DNA of 37,450 nucleotides, from contig NW_008246154.1 of NCBI RefSeq assembly GCF_000281045.1, positions 19,781 through 57,230 of the forward strand, in the 5' to 3' direction. The position numbers were made by a program, and so were the translations under genes. The first letter of the stretch is position 1; each line of letters opens with the position of its first letter. Origin of the DNA: Saprolegnia diclina VS20. Lineage: Eukaryota; Oomycota; Saprolegniomycetes; Saprolegniales; Saprolegniaceae. Below the pieces are notes generated by a model. It searched no databases. It was not told where the DNA came from and worked only from the letters and a program-made list of their open reading frames with translations. Of the stretch, positions 20,712-32,046 are shown in pieces.

Positions 20712-22265
20712 ATGCTGCCGACCATCGAGATGGTCATCTCGCTGCACATGCACGTGCGCGGCTACCGCGTCCTCGGCAAGACCGCGGTACGTCGTCGGAC
20801 ATCTCTATCTTTGTGCTAAGCAGGCGGCTAGGAATTTGAGATTGCCTGCAAGGCCAAGTGCAGCACGGCGCCGCGGCTCGAGATGACCGCGGTCGAGTGG
20901 AGCGTCTTCAAGACCATCGAGGAGTTCCAGCTCCTCGACACGCGTTTGCGCAACGACGCGATCTATGGCAGTCGCATGCGCGACGTGACCTTTGTGCCAT
21001 TGCACAAGACCAAGGTGTTCTTTGGCCAAGCCATCAAGCCGTCGTTCTTGACAAAGCGCCAAGACGCGCTCGGCAAGTACCTTCGGCAGGTGCTCAGCAT
21101 CGCAGACATTGCCGACTTTCACTCGGCCACAGGCTCCCAAGTGCTCGCGGACTTTTCACTCATCCACGCCCACGTCGTCTTTGCCCACACCGAATCGACG
21201 CACAAAGCGAATCTTCCACTCGACGTCGCCGGCTCCGAGACGTCCAAAGCCGACGACAGCTACGTGGTCGAACCGCATCTCGACAGTCACGATGACTCGG
21301 CGCTCGACGACCCTCCGCCGCCGACGACAACGACATCGACGACCATCTCGGCGAGCCGTGAGTCTGCGTCTTCAGACGACGTGGCCGACGACGAGCTTAC
21401 GCAGGCGCAGCAGGAAGAGCTGCAAGCGCTCATTGTGCAGCGCATCCAGGAACACACGGACGTCGATGTGCTCAAGCAATTTCAAAAGCAAGCACGACGC
21501 TTTGGCCGCGCCGCCGCCGACGCAGCGGACGCCGAGGGCCACGCCTTCTATGCGTTCATGCTGCGCGTCTTTGGCCGCGAATTCTGCGCCTGGCTAGTCC
21601 CAAGCCTCGCCCAACTGCTTGCAGACCCGATCAAGAAGCGTGCGCTCCGCAATGTACTGCAGGCCCATGACGAGACACCGACCGTGGTGGTGGTTGCCGC
21701 GGCGCCCCCACGTCCACGCCCTGCCAGCGAGGCCATTCTCTCGACACCGCCGCCGTTCCCGACGCGGCCACAGCGATCGCGCCCGGCGAGCATGAGTGGG
21801 AAAGAGGTTGTCGCCAAAGTCCGCGATCTTGTCGACGGCGACGAAGAGCGCGTGAGCGAGTTCAAGGCCATGACCAAGGAGCTTCGAACGAGCCGCCTCT
21901 CGGCGTCCGAGTACTCGGACTATGTGGTCTCAGCGTTTGGTCCGCGCCAGTCGCAAGAAGTGCTGGTCGACGTGGCCAATGCAATGACCAACCCGCACGT
22001 TCACGAAGAGCTCACGACTGCAATCGAGGTCGTAGAGCAGCAGTCGGCGCTGTCGTCGCTGCGGGCGACGATGCGCCAGCGCCGCAACAGCCGCCGCATG
22101 AGCCTCGAGCGCAACTCGTCGTTCATTAGCCGCCGCTCAAACTTGAGCAGCGTTGAGGTCGAGGAGGAAGACGGCACCGAGTCGGCGGAAGACGTGCCCT
22201 CGTCGCACCGCGTGCTGAATCGGCTCAAGCACCAAGGCGCGGTCAACTTGATGAACTTCAAGTAG
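20712..22265 (+). CDS. PX-domain protein with ZNF598/Hel2-like C-terminal helical modules
   Basis: Model: join 20712..20786, 20832..22265 (502 residues, one 45-base intron). Splicing joins MHVRGYRVLGKTA to EFEIACKAKC and completes the first strands of a PX domain (about residues 5-125), which continues with WSVFKTIEEFQLLDTRLR, the lipid-binding region and LGKYLRQVLSI. PX domains bind phosphoinositides on endosomes. An acidic linker follows. Then come two helical segments: one around LQALIVQRIQEHTDVDVLKQF...FYAFMLRVFG, and one around FKAMTKELRTSRLSASEYSDYVVSAFG. The second resembles the conserved C-terminal fold of the ZNF598/Hel2 ribosome-collision ligases; the first looks like a diverged copy. 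The tail is basic and Ser-rich. The PX domain is clear; the ZNF598 relationship is an inference from pattern only. Confidence 0.82.
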
Positions 22266-22342
22266 TATATAATGCACGACCACCATAGCGGCGTAGGAGA
22301 CAAAAGAATGATGATGTGGATATTGACACAGATGCTTCTTAC

Positions 22343-22693
22343 TTACGGCGCCTTCTTGAACTCGACGACGTTGTACTGACGCACATCAAACGACGTGACG
22401 AGGTCGTTGGCCACGTACGGGTCCTTCTTGGCAAAGTCCTCGACGATCGCCGGCGACTCGGCTTCAAAGATGAACGCCGCGCCATCGACCGGATCGGCAA
22501 ACGCGCCAGCCATGAGCAGCTTGGGCTGGAAGCCCGTGTTGGCGGTCCACTTGCCAATGTGCTCGAGGTGGGCCTTGCGGAACGGGTCGCGCTTGTGCAG
22601 CATACCATCCACATAGGTGTAACGCAGCATCCAGAGCGGTCGCATGGTGGGGACGGTCGAGAGCGCTCGGGCTGCCACGCGATGAACGTTCAT
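22343..22693 (-). CDS. YciI-like (dimeric ferredoxin-like fold) mitochondrial protein
   Basis: 116 residues from the ATG at 22693; the frame opens further upstream but with no ATG. The N-terminus (MNVHRVAARALSTVP) looks like a mitochondrial presequence. The mature part fits the YCII-related family: WMLRYTYVDGMLHKRDPFRKAHLEHI, whose His and Asp match the family's active-site-like positions, then LLMAGAFADPVDGAAFIF and FAKKDPYVANDLVTSF with the closing VRQYNVV strand. Family functions are poorly known and some members act on small catabolic intermediates. It is divergent from threonine dehydrogenase, another predicted mitochondrial enzyme, about 660 bases away, but a functional link is speculation. 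Confidence 0.85.
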   Translation of the reverse strand: MNVHRVAARALSTVPTMRPLWMLRYTYVDGMLHKRDPFRKAHLEHIGKWTANTGFQPKLLMAGAFADPVDGAAFIFEAESPAIVEDFAKKDPYVANDLVTSFDVRQYNVVEFKKAP

Positions 22694-23356
22694 GGTTCGA
22701 CCGACGACTTCCTGCGGCTGAAAATGCAAGTCCGCCTGGCCACGTCAGCCCCCACGGCTTCCAATTGGTCCCATCTGCTCCCTATTTTGGCCAATCATAT
22801 CGCTGTTTTCAGCCAGCTTACGTACCGCACTTAGTCGATTTTGCGTACTTGCTCGGACATGTAGGTTGAATCTGATATTTTTTCTCATCCAATACAAAAT
22901 ACAAGATACATGACTCCAAACAAAAAAATCGTGGGACATGCCCTTGAGCTTCAAGGCTGGGTGCACCTCTTCGGCTGTCCCATGTCCGAAGGGGGCGTGC
23001 ACGGCCGTCATTAAATAGATGCGTTTGACGCATACCCCCCATTTTAATTCTATTCACATACAAACATCAGGTCAATGATGTATCATAATAAAAACGCAGC
23101 ATTAAATACACATGCCACGGTGTCGGGTGGGTCTGTCTATTTTGAGGACCCTCATTTAAATCACATTGTCCGACCGGATAGAAATAAAATTCTTGCGGTG
23201 CGCACCTCTAGGGATGGATATGCAATAGAATACCATCCGGATAAGTTGGGTCGCATTTAAAAGCGCCCACGGAATCCGTGGCGTGGATTTGACTTGCTGG
23301 AGGGAGTCGCGCGCTCAGTTCTCAGTTGCGAATTTGCACTTTGGAAGTCAACCACC
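22694..23356. other. AT-rich divergent intergenic region
   Basis: Base use shifts strongly towards A and T from about 22850 to 23270, unlike the coding flanks. It contains poly-A/T runs, a short inverted repeat ATGCGT-TTG-ACGCAT near 23000 and a 61-codon open frame (23075-23260) with no family. It may be the remnant of an old mobile element or simply a divergent promoter. Confidence 0.4.
22761..22768. promoter_or_regulatory. Palindromic CCAAT box (CCAATTGG)
   Basis: About 70 bases upstream of the YciI-like ATG. It reads as CCAAT on both strands; another CCAAT follows at 22791. Confidence 0.35.
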
Positions 23357-24626
<1,270 letters not shown>

Positions 24627-25393
24627 GCAAGTAGAATCACCACATCATCATAGTAATACACACATCACACCTCCGCTTGATCTTTTGTCGAACGCCAGCC
24701 ACTGGATTTTTCGCCGTCGCAGTGCGTGCCAGCGCGGCGCCCGTCATGTCCCCGACAGCTGCAAGCATGTTCCGGTAGAGGTGGCCACCCACAAAGCCAG
24801 GCAACTGCCCATGAAGCCTCGAGAATCGTTCTCCAGGAACCTTGCACAGGTGATCTTGTGGGTGCGAAGGTCTCCGATTTCAGCGCGCTCGACGTGCTTT
24901 GCAGCGCGTGCGACTGGTGCTGTGGTGGCGACAGTCGCCTGGGCGATCTGAGCACGAAGAGGACGCAGCACGCCTTCCTGGCACTGTAGTAGCTGCACGT
25001 TGCTCTTGCGTTGGCTCGTACGCGGCGAACTCTGGTGGGATGGCAGCAGCAAATTATGCTGACGCCTCGCCAGAATGTAGAGCCTATTGACGAGCCCTAG
25101 AGACTATTTTTTCGTACTTGAAGTCTTGAAGTGAACGCGTTGGCATGGAGCGGATCAGTTGTCGCGTCAACTGAGTCCAAGATACATTTGTCATGTCCAG
25201 TACCAGATGCAACCGCACCAGATTTACCAGACGCGCACCAGACGTTGCCACATTTCACATCTGATGCGCACCAGTCGTGAGTGTTCGATAATCGAACATC
25301 CGGATACGGACGACGACGGCAGCTTGTTGTGCGAGATCCCCAAGTGACCGCCCATGAGTACAGGTACACTGCCGACGAGCCCAACTAGATCTT
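24627..25393. other. Intergenic region with a possible gene relic
   Basis: This lies between TDH and the kinase gene. On the minus strand between about 24660 and 25070 three frames in succession read like protein: PPEFAAYEPTQEQ, then GVLRPLRAQIAQATVATTA with VERAEIGDLRTHK, then LPGFVGGHLYRNMLAAVGDM with NPVAGVRQKIKRR. No ATG-to-stop frame or GT-AG model links them and I recognise no family. The rest, including a CCAGA-rich stretch near 25195-25290, shows nothing further. Confidence 0.3.
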
Positions 25394-27889
25394 ATGGCCG
25401 CGCTAGTCAAGGAGTCGACCGAGAAGCCACAGGCGGCGGACTTTACCTTGGATCGGGAGCTCGGCCAAGGCAACTTTTCCAAGGTCTTTCTGGGCACGCA
25501 CCGCGCGTCTCGCGAGCAGTTTGCCATCAAGGTCATTGAGAAGCAGCGCATCATGCGCCTCAAGATCCGCCACCCCAACATCTTTAACGAAGTCAATATG
25601 GAGAAGGCGGTCCTCAACACGCTCCGCCACCCCAACATCATTCGGCTCTACCACACGTACCAAGACGCGACCAACCTGTACTTTCTCATGGAGTACATTG
25701 CGAACGGCGAGCTATGGGACGCGCTCACGCTCTGCGGCAAGCAGGTCGGGTGCACCGAAGGCCTCGCCCGCTTCTACGCTGCCGACATTGTCAACGCGCT
25801 CGAGTACCTCGCGTCGCAGCACATCGTGCACCGGTACGCCCGATCGTTTTTGCATTTTTGTTTTTCATTGTTATCTCAAAACAACGTTAACGTAGGGACT
25901 TGAAGCCGGAAAACATGATCGTGTCCAAGGTCGACGGTCATTTGCGGCTCGTCGACTTTGGTACGGCCAAGAACCTCGCGGACCCGGCGCTGAACGGCCC
26001 CAACTTTGTCGGTACACCAGGTAGTCAATTATCCTTGTTAGTCGAGGCATCGATGATGAAGGCGGTGGTGAGTAGAGTACATGTCGCCCGAGACCATCGC
26101 CAACCAGTCGGTCGACACGAGCAGTGATCTGTGGGCGCTCGGCTGCATCATATACCAGCTCCTCACGGGAGACACGCCGTTCCAAGGTGGATCGCCGTAC
26201 TTGTGCTTTCTCAAAGTCCAAGACGGCGTGTACGACGTGCCGTCTTTTCTCTCCGACCCGGCGCGCGACCTCATTGCGGCCCTATTGCAGCCCGACCCGA
26301 CACGTCGTCTTGGCGCCAATGGCTTTGATGCCCTCAAAAGTCACTTTCTCAAACTCAATAATCGATCGCTCAAACCGAAACGTGTAGCGCACGCCTTCTT
26401 TGCCGGCCTCAACTTTGAATCGCACATGACGAGTTCGCCACCTGTTGCCACGCTCGAAGACAAGTTCATTTTCGAATCAGCCAAGCAAGTCCACGCGTAC
26501 GTGGCGGCGGGCGGTGGCGACGACAAGGTGCCCGCCGTCTTGGCCCAAGCCGTCGCGCTCGCCCACCCGCGCAAGCCGCGCCTCATGCACGTACTCGATC
26601 GCATGCAGCTGCTCCAGCACCCCGGTAGACCCTAGTCTCTTCATTTCGTAGTTTGCTGAAACAGCATATCTCTCGCTATAGACGTGTACCTGCGCTTCTT
26701 CTCGAGCATCGGCCTCGGCCGGTGTCTGTATGCGACCAAGCGCGGGTACGTCGGCCTCACCCACAGCGTCCAGAACGAGTGGAAGCAGTCGTTCACGTTC
26801 GCGCACGTAAGTCCTCGTGCGATGGCTCAACAGCATGCAAGCAGCGTGTAGCTCTCGGGGCCTTCACTGGGCAAAGCTGCGGCGACGGCCGAGATGGATG
26901 CGCTCGGCGGCTCCTCCTGGGCGACGGAGCTCGCGCTCTTTACGGACGCGCTTCTCGCCCTCAACGAGACGCTGCCGGCGCTGCTCGTGCTCTCGGGCAA
27001 CATGACACACGCGTCGCCGTCTCAGAAATTTTACGGTCCGCAGCGCGATGCGTTCCAGGCCAGCCTTGCGACCTTGGACCCGCGCATTCGCTTGGTATGT
27101 GAAATCGGTAGAATCGCCTAACGGCCCAGTAGGTGGTGGTGCCGGGGGACCACGCAGCGGCTGACGTGGCGGCGTATACGGCCGACTTTGGCGACGACTA
27201 TTATGCGCTCTGGTAGCAGCGTGCACAGGACGACGCAGTGTCATCCTCGGCGGTGGATAGGTATGGCGGCATGAAATGCTTGGTTGTCAACTCGTCCTTG
27301 TGGCTGCATGCGGCGTCAGAGCACGCTTTGCATGAACGCTACTTGGCCCAAGACGGTAGAATGAAGGCTTGCACAGGAATCGATGCCACGTCCTACGTAG
27401 CCTGGCTCAAGAAGGAGCTCGAGCACGGTGCGCTCTGCGCCCAAGTGCTTTGCGTCTTGAGCCATCACCCGCTGTACATTGCCGAGAGCGACGAGCCGAC
27501 GCTCTTTGCCGAGACGAATTGCAACAACAATGCGCCGGCCGCCCCCTGGAACGTGCCCCGCGAGGTAGCGTCTAGGCCATACCACCCTAATTCCATATCG
27601 GTGCTAGGTTCGCCTCCCGCTGCTCGAGCTCGTCGGCACATCCAAAGTCCACGCCGTCTTTAGCAGCCATTATACCACACATGTCCACAACCGGTTTGCG
27701 CGCCCTGGCAAGCACAATGGTGGCGACGACGACGACGACGAAGACGGCGCGCCGCAAGGCGGTTGCTGCGACATGGTTGTCACTGCGTCGTTTGCCGAGG
27801 GTGAGAAGAGCGCCTACCACCGCGTGCACGTCGAGCAGACAGGTCTCTCGATCACGCGCACGCTTCTCGCAGCGCCGCTGCACGTGTAG
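25394..27889 (+). CDS. PDK1-like AGC kinase fused to a degenerate CPPED1-like phosphoesterase domain
   Basis: Model: join 25394..25833, 25896..26020, 26076..26624, 26682..26806, 26852..27094, 27133..27212, 27261..27564, 27608..27889 (715 residues); introns are 62, 55, 57, 45, 38, 48 and 43 bases and all phases agree. The kinase (about residues 15-290) is complete: LGQGNFSKV loop, AIKVIEK lysine, HRDLKPEN, DFGTAKNL, a PDK1-like VGTPEYMSPE, and RRLGANGFDALKSH at its end. PDK1 phosphorylates the activation loop of AGC kinases. The usual C-terminal PH domain is absent. Instead, after a linker, a metallophosphoesterase-like domain related to CPPED1 runs to the end (FGDDYYALW, YGGMKCLVVNSSL, SHHPLYIAESDE, VHAVFSSHY, DMVVTASFAEGEK). 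Most metal-ligand motifs are altered, so it is probably a pseudoenzyme: HLSGPSLG for a family Asp, SGNMTH for GD, GDHAA for GNHD, SHYT for GHYH. Confidence 0.88.
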
Positions 27890-27962
27890 CGCAGGTCCAT
27901 AGATAACCACGACAACCTCCTTGCATGGGCGGTGCAATGACCAACATGCATTACGATCATTG

Positions 27963-28271
27963 CTACTCGAGCGCATCGTCATGCAGCAGTGCGTACTCGT
28001 CCATGAGCGGCGCGAGCTCGACCTCGGGCGTGGACGGCTTCTGGTGCTTCTTCATGACGTTCGAGACGCGCTCGAACTGCGCCTTGCGGACCGCGTTGGC
28101 ATACTTGAGCGCATCCGTGGCGTCGAGGCGTCGTCGCTGGACAGCGACAAAGACAAAGAGCGTGGCGAGCACGCCAAAGACGACGAGCGCGCTGCGCAGC
28201 GCCATGGCCTCGGTGGCCGCGTGCTCGTGCGCGAGCCAGAGCGCGGTCGTGTTGCTGCTGCCGCTGCTCAT
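27963..28271 (-). CDS. Small single-span membrane protein
   Basis: 102 residues, single exon, ATG at 28271 to TAG. A short Ser/Thr-rich N-terminus precedes one membrane span (about residues 25-45, LRSALVVFGVLATLFVFVAV). Then come a basic stop-transfer (QRRRLDATD), a helical cytosolic segment with KANAVRK-like basic character, and an acidic tail with LAPLMDEY and LLHDDALE. Topology is probably N-out/C-in. No family recognised. It follows the kinase fusion convergently with about 70 bases between stops. Confidence 0.65.
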   Translation of the reverse strand: MSSGSSNTTALWLAHEHAATEAMALRSALVVFGVLATLFVFVAVQRRRLDATDALKYANAVRKAQFERVSNVMKKHQKPSTPEVELAPLMDEYALLHDDALE

Positions 28272-28855
28272 GCTGGCGTTGGGAAGGATATCGGTTGTGT
28301 TGGGAGTTTAAAAACATATTTCGTCGTGAATAACTCGACATTTGTAAGCGGAATAAAACATTTCGAGGCACTGAGCGTGGCTATGGGGAAAAAAGTACAA
28401 CGACCAACGTTCTGACGTTGCACCAAGATCGCAACACGCAGCTGCGGCTATCCACAAGGTTGCCATGACGCAGCCGGCAGGCCCCACGGCGACGATGGCT
28501 AGCGACCATAGTATATATCGTCGCGAGCTATCGTGCTGGCTTTGTACTTGCTTAAGTAATCCTTGCTTGGTATCGTCGCCGAGTTTAGAGCAAACACTCT
28601 TCCTCCAAGAAGAACGCGATGACAGCAAATGCGCTGCCAAGTCTTTTGCGCGGGCAGCGCATGATATGGACTCATGGCACTTGGTACTTATATGACGACT
28701 TTGGCCGACCGCCCGTGCGTTCGGGCGCATGCTGCATGGTGACCGACGCGATATAGCGAGAAGAACATAACTGTGTTTTTTCAGATAGGATAATAGGGTC
28801 TGGGATTGAATAGATAGCAAGGTTTATGTTGCCGCGTGTCGAGGGCCTCGAGTGT
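28272..28855. other. Intergenic region
   Basis: Upstream of the small membrane-protein gene and downstream of the leftward CFAP96-like gene. A 170-codon open frame on the minus strand (28308-28820) lacks any family pattern and I do not call it. Confidence 0.4.
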
Positions 28856-29579
28856 TCAGGTGTGCAGATGACTATGGTCGTAAAATTGTTTGGTGCATGC
28901 GTTGCGGGCGTGGGCGCCGTTGTTGCCGACTTGCGACGCGCCGACGCCGACCGACTCGGAGCTGAGCACAAAGTGGCCGTTGTTGCGCCGGAACTGCGAG
29001 TTGCCCGTTCGGAGCGTGTAAAAGGTGTCCCGATGGCTCTTTTGGTTGAACTCGGTCACTTGGGTGCGCCCAATGTCGTAGAGAAACTTGGTTTCTTTGA
29101 GCCCTTCGGGAAACTGGTGCTTCGCCTCCGTAGCGTCGTCTTCTTCTTCGTCCGGGTGACTCGCCCGGTGCTTGGCAATACCGGTCTGCGCGATCGTATC
29201 TTCCCGGTGCAGCGTCTCGCGGTACTGCTCGGTGCGCACGTGGCTCATAAACTCGTCGCGCCGGCTCGCGTCTTTGGTGCCAAAGCCCGCCTTGCGCGTC
29301 TCTGGGGGCTGCGTTTTGAGGTACATGACCCCGTCGACGAGCGGGTCCGACGCGTACGTCTTCTTCTCGAAAAAGCCTTTGCCATCGCACGTGTCTTTGG
29401 CCGGCGCCGTCTGGAACTGCTTGCTCTTGTGTCGGTCGCTCTTGCCTACGCCAACGATGACGTGGCAGCCTCTCGTGCAATGACAGAGTACCTTCAATGA
29501 TGTGCGGGTCGCGGTACGGGTCGCCAATGCTCAGGTAGCTCTTGGCGATGTTCTTATTGAGCTCCTTCGAGCGGTACAT
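28856..29579 (-). CDS. Probable axonemal protein, CFAP96/C4orf47-like (tentative)
   Basis: Model: complement 29579..29492 joined to 29445..28856 (225 residues; 46-base intron). Splicing joins SYLSIGDPYRDPHIIE to GKSDRHKSKQFQTAP. The protein is hydrophilic and rich in short Gly/Arg/Phe/Tyr motifs (GKGFFEKKTYASDPLVD, RKAGFGTKDASRRDEF, FLYDIGRTQVTEFN), typical of microtubule-inner and other flagellar filament proteins. The N-terminal IGDPY element, a following KGKQF-like motif and FGTKDASRRDEF remind me of CFAP96 (C4orf47), but the match is from memory and weak. A flagellar role fits zoosporic oomycetes. Exon structure and composition make the gene itself secure; the family assignment is not. 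Confidence 0.7.
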
Positions 29580-30127
29580 GCTGTATGAATGTGCTCTCGG
29601 GTAGCGATTACGGAATGGAGAGCGCAACGATATCGCCACGGCCCTAATTTTAGCGCCTCACCAACGCCAGACCGAGCCAATCAGCCGGCCAACAATATAA
29701 AGCCGATCTTACCGTCCAAGATGACGTCCCCGGGATAGCTCATTGTACCCTGCGTAAAGAAACTGCGATAGCCATGTGCCATGGTGATGGCTTCTCGATG
29801 AATCGATCGGCAACTAGCGTTAGCGTATTTTCGAGCTCTCGGAAAAACGCGATATTTCCTGCTACAACATTAGCTAGGGTAGGCTAGTAGGCTCCTGTTC
29901 CTAGTCGTTGAAGTGAATGGCTGCTCGTCGGTGCATTCCTTGCTCGCATACTCGAGCGTTTGGCCGTTGGACACGAAGGCCAACGACGCGCCGTACATTG
30001 TGTGTACGAGACGTACATCATTGTACGTACGCTCGTACTGGTACGTCGAAACAGGCGCTGCCCTGTGATTGGCCCTTTTTAGAGGCAAATTGTTGCAAGT
30101 CGGCCGCAATCCGTCATCAGCATCAGC
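29580..30127. other. Divergent promoter region
   Basis: Between the CFAP96-like gene (leftward) and the RING gene (rightward). CCAAT at 29677 and ATTGG at 30068 are likely promoter elements. No gene seen. Confidence 0.45.
30068..30072 (-). promoter_or_regulatory. Inverted CCAAT box (ATTGG) of the RING gene
   Basis: GTGATTGGCCC lies about 56 bases upstream of the RING-gene ATG at 30128, matching the spacing of CCAAT elements elsewhere here. Confidence 0.4.
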
Positions 30128-30730
30128 ATGTTCATCGTCGTCGGCTCTGGGAGCAACCCGTACGTCGTCGGCCTCATCATCGCGGTGCAGCTGCTGCCCG
30201 GGCTTCTAGGCCGCGGGATGCTTCCGATCTCGGGCGAGACCTTGGTGCTACTGGGCCTCGTCGTGTATGCGATGTATCATCTCTACGTCCACCGTGACGT
30301 CATCCGCGCCGACGGCCTCGCTGGGTTTGTCTCGACGCTCTTTGGCCCGCCGGCCGAGGCCGAGCCGAGCACCGACACGGAGCGCTACAACCACATCATC
30401 AAGACGATCTCAGGCCTGCCCACGGAAGAGTTCAAGCCGCTCGCGCACATTGGCATCCACGAGCTCAAAGCGCGCCTGCGCCTCCGCGGCGTCGACACAA
30501 AAGGCGTGCTGGAGAAGGACGAGCTGGTCCAGAAGCTGCATGATTTTCGCGGTGGCCCGAGCGAGTCGTGCTGCATTTGCTGCGAAGACTACGTCGAGGG
30601 CGACGTCCTCCGGCTCCTCTCCAAGTGCAAGCACGACTTTCACCTCGAGTGCCTCGACAAGTGGGCGCTCACGCTGGCCAATTCGACGCGGGACCCGTCC
30701 TGCCCGCTCTGCAACCAGTCTCTCGAGTAA
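30128..30730 (+). CDS. Membrane-anchored RING-H2 E3 ubiquitin ligase with SAP-like helix pair
   Basis: 200 residues, single exon. The N-terminus is hydrophobic with probably two close membrane segments (VVGLIIAVQLLPGLL and TLVLLGLVVYAMYHLYV). The middle contains a SAP-like helix pair (HIGIHELKARLRLRGVDTKG...DELVQKLHD). The C-terminus is a RING-H2 finger ending four residues before the stop: CCICC, KCKHDFHLECLDKW and CPLC supply the C3H2C3 ligands, with a long insert before CPLC. Such proteins ubiquitinate membrane or secretory-pathway targets together with an E2 enzyme. The combination of membrane anchor, SAP-like region and terminal RING is coherent and the gene looks intact. The substrate is unknown. 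Confidence 0.9.
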   Translation: MFIVVGSGSNPYVVGLIIAVQLLPGLLGRGMLPISGETLVLLGLVVYAMYHLYVHRDVIRADGLAGFVSTLFGPPAEAEPSTDTERYNHIIKTISGLPTEEFKPLAHIGIHELKARLRLRGVDTKGVLEKDELVQKLHDFRGGPSESCCICCEDYVEGDVLRLLSKCKHDFHLECLDKWALTLANSTRDPSCPLCNQSLE

Positions 30731-30837
30731 GAGGTTCATGTCGATAACACGTTTTTATATGTCTTTGAATATGTACGAGTGAATTACGCAGCAAGAGAAG
30801 AGTATATTTTGTAGTATATCGTCGCCATACACGTCTA

Positions 30838-31997
30838 CTACGGCGAGAGCACTTTCAAGTCCTCGTAGCACTGCGCTTCGAGAGCCAGAAGCGCCTGTTC
30901 AATGCGACGGGTAATGTCTGAGTACAGCGCATGCTCGGACGTCTGGGACACCCATAAGTCCGGGCTCTAGTGATTCATCGATACATCATCAACATGCCAT
31001 GAGAAAATGGAGTTTGGGACGTACCTCGGCGCCTTGGACGCGGTCTTTTGCGTATTTTTCAAAGAGGTCGTCAAAGTAGATTGGCTCGCCGACGCGCACA
31101 TGCACATGGTTGCCCGTGGTCGGGATCATGCTCTTGAGCTTGTGGTTGGCGTTCTGCGGCATAACCTAATACAATAACATTGCGATACATTCGTCATTGC
31201 CAGCATCGTCGACGTACGGCATCCAGACCGAGATGGTAGATCGGTACGACGATCGGCGTCTCTTCTGCGCGAGCAATGAGCTTCCCGACACCCCACTTGA
31301 GCCCTCCGATCTTAGTTTGCATTGGCTCGTCGCGCTGCCCAAGATCTACACACGCACATACATGCTGAGCTGGCGACGACAACGAAATGAACGTACGGCC
31401 GCCTTGGACGATTTTGCCTTCGGGGAAGACATGGACCCACTCGCCCATCTGCACTTTCTTGAAGAGATCGTGGAGCATGGGGTGGTCAATGCCCGCACCG
31501 CGCTTGATCGGCAGTGTCTTGGAGCCGTAAAAGACCGCCGAGAGCAATGGGCCCTTGGTGTAGCAATACTCTTGGCTACACAGCCCCCAGCGCGAGACCC
31601 GAGGATTCGCACAGGCCCACGGCAGCATGCGTGCAAAGAGCGCCGGATCGTCGACCGTCGATGAGTGGTTCGTCACTGTAATGAGCGACCGGTGGCGCGG
31701 GCGCGCTAAGATCCACTTGGCGAGCGCGTCTTCGTTCTGCATTGAGAACGAGTTCAGAGCGCCAAGGTACACCTTGGCGACGAGCGTTGCGGGATAGAAG
31801 AGAAAGGTAGAGCGGGCTGCGCTGTAAAACACGGCGGGCAGGCGGTCGCGGGTCGCGACGTGCTGGGCGTGCTTGGCGAGGTAGTCAGGGCTGCCATCGT
31901 CGGCCGGCGGCGCGTCCAGGCAGAGGCCGGCGACGCCGACAGCGACTGTGGCGCCGGCGCCAAGACCGGCGAGCTGCACCGCGCGTCGGAGAGCCAT
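30838..31997 (-). CDS. TAZ: Tafazzin, monolysocardiolipin acyltransferase
   Basis: Model: complement 31997..31397, 31345..31218, 31165..31025, 30966..30838 (332 residues); introns of 51, 52 and 58 bases. Tafazzin remodels cardiolipin in mitochondrial membranes by transacylation. The N-terminus has a hydrophobic segment and basic residues (MALRRAVQLAG). The acyltransferase HX4D motif is TNHSSTVDD. EYCYTKGPLLS, RGAGIDHPML and WVHVFPEGKI follow, then LKWGVGKLIA and VVPIYHLGLDAV, which joins through splicing to MPQNANHKLKSMIPTTGNHV and VRVGEPIYF. The last exon supplies SPDLWVSQTSEHALYSDITR. Intron 1 is a multiple of three with no stop, so its retention would keep the frame and insert 17 residues after the FPEG motif. 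Identification is firm. Confidence 0.93.
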
Positions 31998-32046
31998 CGA
32001 TCGACGCAAAAAAAAAGCTCGTTCGAGATGCAATTCCGCGGACGCG

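Noticed and set aside
28308-28820. 170-codon minus-strand frame
   Set aside because: No recognisable domain, mixed composition, and it crosses the likely promoter of the small membrane-protein gene.
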